Source: Haliea alexandrii (GTDB lineage: Bacteria; Pseudomonadota; Gammaproteobacteria; Pseudomonadales; Halieaceae). From it: 64,000 nt of DNA. Both the position numbers and the translations under genes were made by a program. The notes under the pieces were generated by a model. That model was not told the origin of the DNA. It saw only the letters and a program-made list of their open reading frames with translations, and did no database searches. Shown one piece after another: positions 47,318 to 55,459 of this stretch. Positions within the stretch are counted from its first letter, which is position 1. The number at the start of each line of letters is the position of its first letter. Location: contig NZ_RFLW01000001.1 in the NCBI RefSeq assembly GCF_003719295.1, positions 1,630,955 to 1,694,954 on the forward strand. Direction: 5' to 3'.

Positions 47318-48346
47318 TCAGTCCTCCCAGTTCAGTACGACTTTACTCGCTTCGCCGGAGCTCATCACATCGAAGCCGTGTTGAAAGTCGCGGAAGCTCA
47401 TGCGGTGGGTAATCACGGGCGAAATATCCAGCCCGGACTCGATCATGACCGACATCTTGTACCAGGTTTCGTACATTTCCCGGCCGTAGATACCTTTCAG
47501 GGTGAGCATGTTGAAGATAACTGTGTTCCAGTCTATCGCTGTGTTTTCGCTGGGGATGCCCAGCATCGCCACCTTGCCACCGTGGCACATATTGGCCAGC
47601 AGGTCGCGAAACGCCTGCGGGTTGCCGGACATTTCCAGCCCCACATCAAAGCCTTCGTCCATGCCCAACGATTGCTGGACGTCGGCAATGCTCTCCCGGG
47701 TCACGTTTACGGTGCGTGTGGCGCCCAGTGTGGCAGCCAGTTCCAGGCGTTTGTCGATCACGTCGGTGATCACCACGTGGCGCGCACCGGCATGCTTGCA
47801 CACAGCAGCTGCCATGGCTCCGATAGGCCCGGCACCTGTGATGAGCACGTCTTCCCCGAGCAGGTCGAATTGCAATGCGGTGTGGACGGCGTTGCCGAAA
47901 GGGTCGAAGAGGGCGGCAACATCGAGATCGATCCCTGCTGAATGCTCCCATACGTTGGACATGGGTAGCGCCATGTACTCGGCGAAGGCGCCGGAGCGGT
48001 CCACCCCGATGCCGCTGGTTTTCGCGCACAGGTGACGGCGGCCGGCCATACAGTTGCGACAGCGGCCACAGACCACGTGGCCCTCGCCGGAGACAATCTG
48101 GCCAGGGTGGAAGTCTACGACATTGGAGCCGACTTCAACGATCTCGCCGACGAACTCGTGGCCGACGATCATGGGAACGGGCACCGTTTTCTGCGCCCAG
48201 GCATCCCAGTGGAAAATGTGCATGTCCGTGCCGCAGATGGCAGTGCGTTTGACCTTGATCAGCACGTCATTGATGCCGAATGCCGGTTCCGGTACCTCCT
48301 CCAGCCAGAGGCCGGAGCGTGCTTCTTTCTTGACCAGTGCTTGCAT
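47318..48346 (-). CDS. tdh: L-threonine 3-dehydrogenase
   Basis: A 342-residue zinc medium-chain dehydrogenase; it oxidises L-threonine to 2-amino-3-ketobutyrate with NAD. The catalytic zinc ligands lie in [10 protein letters not shown] and [11 protein letters not shown], and the structural zinc is held by [15 protein letters not shown]. The NAD site is [15 protein letters not shown]. Length and motifs match E. coli Tdh (341). Divergent from an XRE-cupin regulator whose gene starts 91 bp away. Confidence 0.96.
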   Translation of the reverse strand: MQALVKKEARSGLWLEEVPEPAFGINDVLIKVKRTAICGTDMHIFHWDAWAQKTVPVPMIVGHEFVGEIVEVGSNVVDFHPGQIVSGEGHVVCGRCRNCMAGRRHLCAKTSGIGVDRSGAFAEYMALPMSNVWEHSAGIDLDVAALFDPFGNAVHTALQFDLLGEDVLITGAGPIGAMAAAVCKHAGARHVVITDVIDKRLELAATLGATRTVNVTRESIADVQQSLGMDEGFDVGLEMSGNPQAFRDLLANMCHGGKVAMLGIPSENTAIDWNTVIFNMLTLKGIYGREMYETWYKMSVMIESGLDISPVITHRMSFRDFQHGFDVMSSGEASKVVLNWED

Positions 48347-48371
48347 AACGGCGTTTCACTATAGTGGAATT

Positions 48372-48405
48372 TATCCGGTATAGTAGATGGGTAATATCCC
48401 GGATA
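48372..48405. promoter_or_regulatory. Inverted repeat in the tdh/XRE intergenic region
   Basis: TATCCGG at 48372-48378 is mirrored by CCGGATA at 48399-48405 across a 20-base spacer. Within and near it the half-site ATCC recurs (GGAATTTATCC and TAATATCCC). Located between tdh and the divergent XRE-cupin gene, it is the best operator candidate for the regulator. Confidence 0.5.
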
Positions 48406-48437
48406 CAAGAAATCCTTCTACTAAACTGGAAAATTGC

Positions 48438-49010
48438 ATGTCCAAATCAGCGCTGGACCCCGCCAGCAAGGTCTTGTGTGAGCGGGTCACCGAACTGCGC
48501 CAGGTTCACGGGTTTACACTCGACCAGCTGGCAGCCGCGTCCGGCGTCAGCCGCTCCATGTTGAGCCAGATTGAACGCGGCCAGGCCAACCCGACTCTGG
48601 CGGTAACCTTCCGTATCGCCCAGGCCTTCGGACTCAGTATAGGCGAACTGGTGGATGACCCGCTGGCCAGTGGCCTGATTGAAGTGGTGAGGGCGGACGA
48701 CCCCTCGAGCCTGTTCCGTGCTGATGACGAATGCCAGATTCGCACACTGTCGCCCCTGCATATGGAAAAACACGTGGAATTCTACGAATTGCTCCTGCAG
48801 CCCGGAGCGAGCCTCGACAGCTCGCCGCATTACAGCGGGACGCGCGAACTGTTGACCCTGGCGGCGGGTGCGGCGCAGGTGGTGGCGGGAAACACCGAGT
48901 GCCAGCTGGCCGCCGGCGACTCGGCGCATTACCGGGCGGATGTGGAGCACAGTATTCAGTCGCTGGGTGACACACCGCTGCGGGGCTACCTGGTGGTGAC
49001 CTACAAGTGA
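48438..49010 (+). CDS. XRE family regulator with cupin domain
   Basis: A 190-residue regulator. The helix-turn-helix spans about residues 12-68 (RVTELRQVHGFTLDQLAAASGVSRSMLSQIERGQANPTL, read in parts), and a cupin sensor domain follows (about 110-188), with SSPHYSGTRELLTLAAG and LAAGDSAHYRADVEHSI. Proteins of this build commonly sense amino acids or amines. ATG 48438 is used; an ATG 51 bp earlier is in frame but lies on the putative operator side. It probably controls divergent tdh-kbl. Confidence 0.88.
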   Translation: MSKSALDPASKVLCERVTELRQVHGFTLDQLAAASGVSRSMLSQIERGQANPTLAVTFRIAQAFGLSIGELVDDPLASGLIEVVRADDPSSLFRADDECQIRTLSPLHMEKHVEFYELLLQPGASLDSSPHYSGTRELLTLAAGAAQVVAGNTECQLAAGDSAHYRADVEHSIQSLGDTPLRGYLVVTYK

Positions 49011-49023
49011 CGGCAATCGATGT

Positions 49024-49079
49024 GCGGCCCGGCCTGCGCGGCCCGGCCTGCGCGGCCCGGCCTACGCGGCCCGGCCTAA
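49024..49079. repeat. Four-copy 14-bp tandem repeat
   Basis: The unit GCGGCCCGGCCTGC is repeated four times head to tail, with T-G-C changing to T-A-C in the third copy and T-A-A-C in the fourth. It begins 14 bp after the XRE-cupin stop codon. The very high GC content allows strong local hairpins, so it may serve as a transcription-end or RNA-stability element; no T tract follows. Confidence 0.85.
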
Positions 49080-49109
49080 CTACATAAACTCTGTGCGGGG
49101 GGCGTGGTC

Positions 49110-49177
49110 TGCGCAGGCGCGTTCGCATGCATTGCGCAGGCGCATCTGGTATATCAATTGCTCGAATAATTTGAGCA
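49110..49177. promoter_or_regulatory. Promoter region of the SDR gene with direct repeat and dyad
   Basis: An 11-bp direct repeat TGCGCAGGCGC occurs at 49110-49120 and 49133-49143. Just downstream, TGGTATATC could be an extended -10 element. Next, 49159-49177 is a 19-bp near-perfect dyad (TGCTCGAAT-A-ATTTGAGCA) with one mismatched pair, ending a few bases before the AGGAG of the SDR gene. This arrangement suggests repression of the SDR gene by an unidentified regulator. Confidence 0.5.
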
Positions 49178-49187
49178 GGAGACGGAT

Positions 49188-50030
49188 ATGCAAGATCTCG
49201 ATTTCACAGGGAAGATCGTTCTGGTTACCGGTGGCGGTGCCGGTATTGGCCGTGCCATTGTAGAAGCTTTCGCAACACGTGGCGCACGCTTGGTGGTTGC
49301 CGAGAAAGAGGCCGACCGCTGTGCCGACCTGCAGGCGGCCCTGGATGCCAGTGCGACTGAAGCGCTGGTGTCGCATACCGATGTCTGCGACCGGGCCGCT
49401 GTCGATGCGCTGATGGCCCAGGTGCAAGCGCGCTTTGGCGGCCTGGATGTGCTGGTGAACAACGTGGGCGATTTCCTTGGCATCATCAAACCGTTTGCGG
49501 CCTGCACCGATGAAGATCTTGAGCAGCTGTACGGCGTCAACCTGAAACATATTTTCACGGTCACCCGCGCCGCTATCCCGCTGCTGCAGTCCCGCGGTCG
49601 CGGCGGCAGCATCATCAGCATCTCCTCCATCGAGGCGTTCCGCGGCATTCCCATGGTAACGACCTACTGTGCCTTCAAACACGCGATAACCGGCTTCACC
49701 CGCAGCCTGGCGCTGGAGCTCGGTCCGGATGGCATTCGCGTCAACGCCATTGCTCCGGAAACCACCGAGACCGCGCAGGTGCGGCCCTCCCAGCTGATTG
49801 CACCCGAGCATCAGGCGCATACCCGTCGCTGGATACCGCTGGAGCGCTTTGGTACACCGGAGGACGCTGCGGGTTGCGCGCTGTTTCTGGCTTCCGGGCT
49901 GTCGGCCTGGGTTACCGGCACGACAATAAATCTCGATGGCGGTGCACTCGCGGCGGCCGGCTGGTATCGTGACCCCAATGATCTGTGGACCAATGTGCCG
50001 GTGGTATCCGGCAACGGGTTCAACTTCTGA
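49188..50030 (+). CDS. Short-chain dehydrogenase/reductase
   Basis: A 280-residue classical SDR. The NAD(P) loop is VTGGGAGIGRAIVEAF (about residues 14-29), the NNVG motif is VLVNNVGDFLG, the catalytic serine lies in SIISISSIEAF and the YxxxK pair is YCAFK. An acidic residue at the end of strand 2 (VVAEKEADR) suggests NAD preference. The C-terminal tail of about 25 residues with a WYRDPNDLW stretch is longer than usual. Substrate unknown. AGGAG precedes ATG 49188, and purU follows after 42 bp. Confidence 0.88.
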   Translation: MQDLDFTGKIVLVTGGGAGIGRAIVEAFATRGARLVVAEKEADRCADLQAALDASATEALVSHTDVCDRAAVDALMAQVQARFGGLDVLVNNVGDFLGIIKPFAACTDEDLEQLYGVNLKHIFTVTRAAIPLLQSRGRGGSIISISSIEAFRGIPMVTTYCAFKHAITGFTRSLALELGPDGIRVNAIAPETTETAQVRPSQLIAPEHQAHTRRWIPLERFGTPEDAAGCALFLASGLSAWVTGTTINLDGGALAAAGWYRDPNDLWTNVPVVSGNGFNF

Positions 50031-50072
50031 CGGTGCGCCCCCGGGTGCGACCAAACCTGAGAGAGGATTTTC

Positions 50073-50948
50073 GTGACCGAGCCAACATCGGGCGCTGTGC
50101 CGCGCGCCTATATTCTGTCATTCCAGTGTCCGGACCGACTCGGTGTCGTGGCGCGTTACTCCCAGCTGTTTCTGGAGGCGGGCGCCTTCATCACCGAGAT
50201 TTCCAATTTCAGTGACCCGGTAAGCGGCACCTTCCATTTGCGCTGTGTCTTCGATGACCGCGCGATGACGGTGCCTTTTGCAGAGTTTGCCCGGCGCTTT
50301 GCCCTGCTCGCCGACGACATGGGCATGCACTATCGGCTGCGGCCGGCGGATGAGCTGCCACGTGTGTTACTGGCGGTTTCCCGCTACGACCACTGCCTGG
50401 TGGCGCTGCTGACCAAGTGGCGCGCTGGCGCACTGCCGGCCACGCTCGTTGGCGTGGTCAGCAACCATGAAGACTGCCGCGAACTGGTGGAATGGTACGG
50501 GCTGCCCTATCACTACCTGCCGGTCAGCCCGGAACAGAAGGCGGCGCAGGAGTCGAAGTTGCTGCAACTGTTTCGCGAACAGCAGGCTGACCTGCTGGTG
50601 TTGGCGCGCTATATGCAAATTCTCTCGGATGCGCTGTGTACGGAACTCGCGGGGCGGGCGATCAACATTCACCACTCCTTCCTGCCTGGTTTCAAGGGCG
50701 CCCGACCCTATCACCAGGCCTATGACCGTGGGGTAAAAGTGATCGGGGCCACGGCACACTACGTCACGTCGGATCTCGATGAAGGCCCTATTATCGCCCA
50801 GGAAGTCAAGGCAATTGACCACCAGGTTTCGGTGGAGCAGATGATTCACCTGGGGCACGACACCGAGGCGACGGCGCTGTCGCATGCGGTGCGGCTGCAT
50901 TGCGAGGAGCGAGTGCAACTGAACGGGCAGCGCACGGTAATCCTCTAG
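50073..50948 (+). CDS. purU: Formyltetrahydrofolate deformylase
   Basis: A 291-residue enzyme that hydrolyses 10-formyl-THF to formate and THF. An ACT domain lies at about 10-85 (ILSFQCPDRLGVVARYSQLF); the formyltransferase fold follows, with VGVVSNHEDCREL, the catalytic NIHHSFLPGFKGARPYHQA (Asn and His) and SDLDEGPII (Asp). Start is GTG 50073 with GAGAGGA upstream. Located near tdh-kbl, it could help balance one-carbon units released from glycine, an inference from proximity. Confidence 0.94.
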   Translation: MTEPTSGAVPRAYILSFQCPDRLGVVARYSQLFLEAGAFITEISNFSDPVSGTFHLRCVFDDRAMTVPFAEFARRFALLADDMGMHYRLRPADELPRVLLAVSRYDHCLVALLTKWRAGALPATLVGVVSNHEDCRELVEWYGLPYHYLPVSPEQKAAQESKLLQLFREQQADLLVLARYMQILSDALCTELAGRAINIHHSFLPGFKGARPYHQAYDRGVKVIGATAHYVTSDLDEGPIIAQEVKAIDHQVSVEQMIHLGHDTEATALSHAVRLHCEERVQLNGQRTVIL

Positions 50949-51084
50949 GCGGGCCACTGGTTTCCCAGAGCCCCTTCCGGCGGACCACGATCGAGGCAGT
51001 GTCGCTGCGGCGTGAGGGGCGGGCGGCTGTACCCGCAGTGCCTCGCCTGTGGTAATCTGCCAACTGGTTTTTCGGAGGTAATGC

Positions 51085-51408
51085 ATGAACGCGCACACGG
51101 TTCGTTCTTTGGCCACGTTGGCGGTTGTATCCGCGCTGCTGGCAGGCTGTACCTGGGTCAAAATCCCGGATGACGCGCGTGCCCTGCCCCTGCTGGAAGC
51201 TTCTGAAGTGGCGCAGTGCAAACGTCTCGGCCGCATTACCACGAACGTGGCGTGGAAGGTGGCGGGCATTGAGCGCGGCGAAAACAAGGTCCGGGTTGAA
51301 CTCGACAACCTCGCTCGCGAACGTGCCCTGACGATGGGTGGAAATGCGGTTGTGCGTGAGTCCATTCACGAAGGTACTGGCGACTATACGGCGTGGATGT
51401 GTCCCTGA
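51085..51408 (+). CDS. DUF4156 family lipoprotein
   Basis: A 107-residue lipoprotein with lipobox LLAGC (cysteine at about residue 22). The mature domain has the DUF4156 pattern: a conserved cysteine in EVAQCKRLGRI, then LDNLARERALTMGGNAVV, and a final cysteine. The family is exported and uncharacterised. GGAGGT precedes ATG 51085. It stands alone in the 136-bp and 85-bp gaps between purU and gspA. Confidence 0.8.
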   Translation: MNAHTVRSLATLAVVSALLAGCTWVKIPDDARALPLLEASEVAQCKRLGRITTNVAWKVAGIERGENKVRVELDNLARERALTMGGNAVVRESIHEGTGDYTAWMCP

Positions 51409-51426
51409 CCGGGCACAACCACCGGT

Positions 51427-51457
51427 CCGGTAAGCCGCTGTAGCGGTGTGATACCGG
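51427..51457. terminator. Nested hairpin after the DUF4156 gene
   Basis: An outer pair CCGGTA/TACCGG (51427-51432 and 51452-51457) encloses an inner stem CCGCT-GT-AGCGG (51435-51446). A short CTTTCC follows on the plus strand. It is a weak intrinsic terminator candidate separating the lipoprotein from gspA. Confidence 0.4.
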
Positions 51458-51493
51458 CTTTCCACTGCTCCGGCCCAGGCAGCGCAGGCAACT

Positions 51494-53149
51494 ATGTACC
51501 TTCAGTATTTCGGCCTCAGTGAAACGCCCTTCTCAATCGCGGTAAATCCGCGCTATCTGTTCATGAGTCCACGGCACCGCGATGCACTGGCGCACCTGCT
51601 CTACGGTGTGGGCAGTGGCGGGGGCTTTATTCTGCTCACCGGCGAGGTGGGTACCGGCAAGACCACAATCAACCGCTGCCTGCTGGAGCAACTGCCGCCC
51701 GATACCGATATCGCCATTGTGCTGAACCCGGCCTTGAATGCGCAGGAGTTGCTCGCGACCGTGTGCGATGAGCTGGGCATTGCCTACGACGGCAACCAGC
51801 CTTCGCTGAAAACACTCACCGACAGCCTGCATAGCTACCTGCTGGAGAATCACGCCCAGGGGCGCAAAACGGTGCTTCTGATCGACGAGGCACAGCATCT
51901 TGATTTTGATGTGCTGGAGCAGATTCGTCTGCTGACCAACCTCGAAACGCACAGTGAGAAACTCCTGCAGATTGTGTTGATTGGCCAGCCTGAGCTCGCG
52001 CAGCTGCTGCAGCGGCCTGAACTGCGTCAGCTCAACCAGCGCATCACCGCGCGCTACACGCTCGCGCCACTGAACCAGGCAGAAACCGCAGCATATATCC
52101 GTCACCGGTTGCAGATTGCCGGCCTGCCGGCTGGCCGCGAGCTGTTTCCGCCGGACGTGGTGCGTGGTATTCACCGCGCGACTCGCGGCATTCCCCGGTT
52201 GATCAATGTACTGTGCGATCGTATTTTGCTGGGCACGTATGGTCGCAACCGGACACAGGCCGACCGGCAGGTGCTGGCGCAGGCAATAGCAGAGGTGCTG
52301 GGGGAAGAGGGCCCGGCATCGCGTCGGCGGCAGCAGTTGCGTGTTGTAGCAGCGGCGGCCGGAATCATAGTGCTGATCGCCGCGGTGTGGTGGCTGGCGC
52401 GAGTCGGCCAGCCCGCGGTGCCAGTGGTTGCACCGGCACAGGCACCGACACAGGCGCCCGCGCCTGCGGCCCCCGCGGCGACCGACGTCGGCAAGGATAC
52501 TGCCGTATTGGCGGCCTCGCCGGCCGCGCCCGCCTGGGAGCTTGCGCCGGCGCAGGGGCTGCAAGCGCTCTGGCAGTTGCAGGCGGCGGGGCCAGTGCCG
52601 CCGCTGGAACTTCTCTGTGACGACAGTGTGCGCTTTCCCCTGAGCTGCCACCGCGGTACCGCCGACACCTGGCAGGACGTGATCGCACTCAACCGTCCCG
52701 TGCTCCTGGACCTGATTACCGCGGATCGCTTTGCGGCTGCCGCAGTGTTCCTGGGGGAGGCTGCGGGCAATGCCCTGTTGTGGTCGGAAGCGGGGCTGCA
52801 GCGCGTGCCTTTCACGCAGCTGGCGCCGCACTGGCGGGGTGCTTACCGGTTGCTCTGGCGTCCTCCGGAGGGTTTCTCCGGTCCCGTGGGTCGGGCGGAC
52901 TCGGGCCCTGTTGTGGCCGATATCGCCGGCCTGTTTGCTGTGCTCGATGGGCAGGCCGCACCGCTCTCTACCGGCGCATACTCACCCGCGCTGGCGGAGC
53001 GTGTGCGTCTGTTTCAGGCCAGCCAGCAGCTGCGGGCTGACGGGGTGGTGGGCGAGCAGACCCTGCTGCGCCTGAATATTCTGGCCGGACGCGACCTGAG
53101 CGCGGCGGAGGCGGCCCAACGGCTCGCGGCAGAGGCGGCAGGGCAATGA
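51494..53149 (+). CDS. gspA: GspA-type AAA ATPase with peptidoglycan-binding domain
   Basis: A 551-residue inner-membrane protein like Aeromonas ExeA. The ATPase domain has Walker A GEVGTGKT at 50-57 and Walker B VLLIDEAQ ending at 134. One membrane helix is near 283-302 (AAGIIVLIAAVWWLARV), followed by an Ala/Pro-rich linker and a C-terminal peptidoglycan-binding domain (LAERVRLFQASQQLRADGVVGEQTLLRL, read in parts). With GspB it helps place the type II secretin through the cell wall. The remaining gsp genes are not in this window. Confidence 0.88.
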   Translation: MYLQYFGLSETPFSIAVNPRYLFMSPRHRDALAHLLYGVGSGGGFILLTGEVGTGKTTINRCLLEQLPPDTDIAIVLNPALNAQELLATVCDELGIAYDGNQPSLKTLTDSLHSYLLENHAQGRKTVLLIDEAQHLDFDVLEQIRLLTNLETHSEKLLQIVLIGQPELAQLLQRPELRQLNQRITARYTLAPLNQAETAAYIRHRLQIAGLPAGRELFPPDVVRGIHRATRGIPRLINVLCDRILLGTYGRNRTQADRQVLAQAIAEVLGEEGPASRRRQQLRVVAAAAGIIVLIAAVWWLARVGQPAVPVVAPAQAPTQAPAPAAPAATDVGKDTAVLAASPAAPAWELAPAQGLQALWQLQAAGPVPPLELLCDDSVRFPLSCHRGTADTWQDVIALNRPVLLDLITADRFAAAAVFLGEAAGNALLWSEAGLQRVPFTQLAPHWRGAYRLLWRPPEGFSGPVGRADSGPVVADIAGLFAVLDGQAAPLSTGAYSPALAERVRLFQASQQLRADGVVGEQTLLRLNILAGRDLSAAEAAQRLAAEAAGQ

Positions 53150-53180
53150 GTGGCCGCGCCGCAGTGAAGGAGCATCGCCA

Positions 53181-54062
53181 GTGTCATTGATCCTGGAAGC
53201 ACTGAACCGCTCGCGCCGCGAGCAGCAGAATGCGAGCCCGGTACCGGGTGTGGACAGCGTGCATTTTGAACCCGAAGCCAACCGGCGCAGTGCGCGCTGG
53301 CTGTGGCTGCTGGCCGCTGCCGGCCTGATATTGCTTGCCGGTTTCCTGCTCGGCGGGCTGTTCAACCGTGCTGAAGGGCCAGCAGTGCGGCCAACTCCCG
53401 AACACGCCGAGGTGACATCATCGACGGCAGCGCAGTCAGGCGGAGTGCCGCCGACGTCTGTAGGCATGGCCCCGCCGATTTCTGTAGAGCCTGTAGGCGC
53501 CGAGTATGCCGCTGCCCGCGCCGTGCAGCCGAATGCGCCGACACCCGTAGCGGTCGAGAGTAGCGCGGCGGCACCTTCCCTTGAACACGAAGCCAGCGCG
53601 GATGTGAGCGCGTTGTATGCCGGTACCTCCCCGGCCGTGCAGGAAGCGCCTGTGGCAACGCCACCTGCGAGCGCGAGCAACGAGCGTGCGCCGAAGGACG
53701 CCGCGGCGAGCCCGGCTGATACGGGGCCATCCACGGAGACGGAGAGCAGCGTGGATATTGCGGCCCTGGCGGCCGCAGCCGAGCAGGCACTGGAAGATGT
53801 GCGCTTGGCGGAACACCCGGCGCCTTTTCTCGGCGAGCTGTCGCAGCAGCGCAAGGATGCCATTCCAACCCTGATGTATCTGCAGCACGATTACCGTCAG
53901 GACGGCGGCTCCAGCGTGACAATCAACGGTCAGCAGGCATCCGCCGGGCAGTCTGTGGGGCGCGGCATTCGGGTAGAGGCGGTGCTGCCCGATTCTGTTG
54001 TGCTCAGTCAGGATGGGGAACAGTTTCGCCTGCGTGCCCTGAACAGCTGGGTCAACCTGTAA
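53181..54062 (+). CDS. gspB: GspB-type secretion accessory protein
   Basis: A 293-residue bitopic membrane protein. The N-terminus SLILEALNRSRREQQ is the GspB/ExeB signature, a membrane helix spans about 38-58, and a long Ala/Pro/Glu-rich periplasmic linker leads to a small C-terminal domain (IPTLMYLQHDYRQDG, GIRVEAVLPDSVVLSQDG). It pairs with GspA. Start is GTG 53181 with GAAGGAG upstream; the spacing from gspA is 31 bp. Confidence 0.85.
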   Translation: MSLILEALNRSRREQQNASPVPGVDSVHFEPEANRRSARWLWLLAAAGLILLAGFLLGGLFNRAEGPAVRPTPEHAEVTSSTAAQSGGVPPTSVGMAPPISVEPVGAEYAAARAVQPNAPTPVAVESSAAAPSLEHEASADVSALYAGTSPAVQEAPVATPPASASNERAPKDAAASPADTGPSTETESSVDIAALAAAAEQALEDVRLAEHPAPFLGELSQQRKDAIPTLMYLQHDYRQDGGSSVTINGQQASAGQSVGRGIRVEAVLPDSVVLSQDGEQFRLRALNSWVNL

Positions 54063-54426
54063 GGGCTAGCCGGCAGCTCAGCCCTCACGCTGTAACGCGA
54101 GCGGCAGCAGCGTATCGCGTTCGACGCCCATGGCCAGCTCGGACAGGTGCTCAATCCAGCGTATCAGTGCAATCACGATCAATGTGATGATCATGACGGT
54201 CATGAGGAACAGCACAATGTGTCCGTGGTCGCCGTAGATGCCGGCGTTCAGCACGCGCAGTTCGGTTCACAGTGGTGGATGATGCGGAGTACACTTCAGG
54301 CATGGGCAGCACTTCCCTGGCGGCAGACGAAGCAGGTCACGCTTCCTGATGCATCAGGATAGGCAGGATTTCAACCACAGAATGCGCAGACTTTCCCGAC
54401 CCGGCGCAGTCCAGGGGACCCCCAGC
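54063..54426. other. Region between gspB and the hydrolase gene
   Basis: A 364-bp stretch without a confident gene. The part 54078-54254 may encode a small membrane protein on the minus strand (listed separately). The remainder, 54255-54426, shows only the upstream region of the hydrolase gene; an overlapping plus-strand frame at 54147-54362 has no coding features. Confidence 0.5.
54078..54254 (-). CDS. Possible small single-helix membrane protein
   Basis: A 58-codon frame from GTG 54254 with a membrane helix near the middle (HIVLFLMTVMIITLIVIALI) and a charged, amphipathic C-terminus (RWIEHLSELAMGVERDTL). The composition is that of a real membrane peptide, but no ribosome site is visible and the start is uncertain. 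It could be a small protein, or the remnant of a larger one. I do not recognise a family. Confidence 0.4.
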   Translation of the reverse strand: MLNAGIYGDHGHIVLFLMTVMIITLIVIALIRWIEHLSELAMGVERDTLLPLALQREG

Positions 54427-55416
54427 ATGGAATGGATACATCGCCACGCCACCATCAATGGCATCCGTATGCACTACGTCGAACAGGGCTCAGGCATGCC
54501 GGTGGTGCTGTGCCACGGTTTTCCCCATCTCTGGTTTAGCTGGCACCGGCAGATCAGCGCGCTGGCGCAGGCCGGTTATCGGGTGATTGCGCCGGATATG
54601 CGTGGCATGGGGCAGACCGATGCGCCGACGGCGGTGGAAGCCTACGATATCGACCACATCACCGCCGACCTGCTCGGGCTGCTGGAACATCTGGGTGAGC
54701 CGCGCGCGGTGTTCGCCGGCCTGGATTTCGGCGCCTTCGCGGTCTACGACCTGGCCCTGCGTCACCCCGAGCGGGTGATCGCGGTCATTGGCCTGGAAAA
54801 CCCGGCGGCCCCGCACAACCCCGACGAGCCGCCGCTGACCGAATACCGCCGCATGGGCGAGCAACACTTTCTGCACATCGAGTATTTCCGCGAGCCGCCA
54901 CGCGCTGACCAAGAGCTGGCCGCGGAACCACGACGCTTCCTGCACAAGGTGTTTCACACCCTGAGCGGTGCCTGCAACTACTTCGAGATGTTTCAACACC
55001 CCCCCGGCACGTCGTACATTGATGCCATGGAGGAGCCGCCGCCTTTACCCTGGCCGTGGCTCTCCGAGCTGGAGCTGGAATTTTTCGTGTCCGAATACAG
55101 CCGCAGCGGCTTCACGGGTGGCCTCAATTGGTATCGGGCATTCGACCTGAAATGGGCGCAACGCAAACCGTTCGAAGGCGTACAGAGCAAGGTGCCAGCG
55201 TATTTCCTCGGCAGTGAGCACGATGTGGATCTGGAGGGGTTTCATGGCGACGACCCAATCGGCCAGATGCGCGCCATATTCCCCCGGTTGCGCGCTGTAC
55301 GCATGATCCCGGGCGCAGGGCACATGGTGCAGCTGGAAGCCTCGGAAGCGGTCAATGAGATCTTGCTCGAGTACCTGGCGGACATCGTGGCGCAGGACAC
55401 GGTGCCGGCTGATTGA
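54427..55416 (+). CDS. Epoxide-hydrolase-like alpha/beta hydrolase
   Basis: A 329-residue alpha/beta hydrolase. The oxyanion motif is VVLCHGFPHLWFSW, the nucleophile is the aspartate of AGLDFGAFA, the acid lies in GSEHDVDLEGF and the histidine in GAGHMVQLE. An aspartate nucleophile and HGFP place it with soluble epoxide hydrolases or haloalkane dehalogenases; two lid tyrosines could not be assigned with certainty. ATG 54427 has AGGGGA nine bases upstream. The substrate is unknown. Confidence 0.85.
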   Translation: MEWIHRHATINGIRMHYVEQGSGMPVVLCHGFPHLWFSWHRQISALAQAGYRVIAPDMRGMGQTDAPTAVEAYDIDHITADLLGLLEHLGEPRAVFAGLDFGAFAVYDLALRHPERVIAVIGLENPAAPHNPDEPPLTEYRRMGEQHFLHIEYFREPPRADQELAAEPRRFLHKVFHTLSGACNYFEMFQHPPGTSYIDAMEEPPPLPWPWLSELELEFFVSEYSRSGFTGGLNWYRAFDLKWAQRKPFEGVQSKVPAYFLGSEHDVDLEGFHGDDPIGQMRAIFPRLRAVRMIPGAGHMVQLEASEAVNEILLEYLADIVAQDTVPAD

Positions 55417-55459
55417 ACGGGCTCTGCGGTGCTGGCAGTCCTGCGCCGCTTACGCCAGC

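Noticed and set aside
46907-47941. Long plus-strand open frame of 344 codons
   Set aside because: It lies opposite kbl and tdh, both unmistakable, and shows no coding features.
51494-54062. Complete type II secretion operon
   Set aside because: Only gspA and gspB are present; the next gene is an alpha/beta hydrolase.
54147-54362. Plus-strand 71-codon frame
   Set aside because: His/Asp-rich start, no ribosome site, and it overlaps the better minus-strand membrane frame and the hydrolase upstream region.
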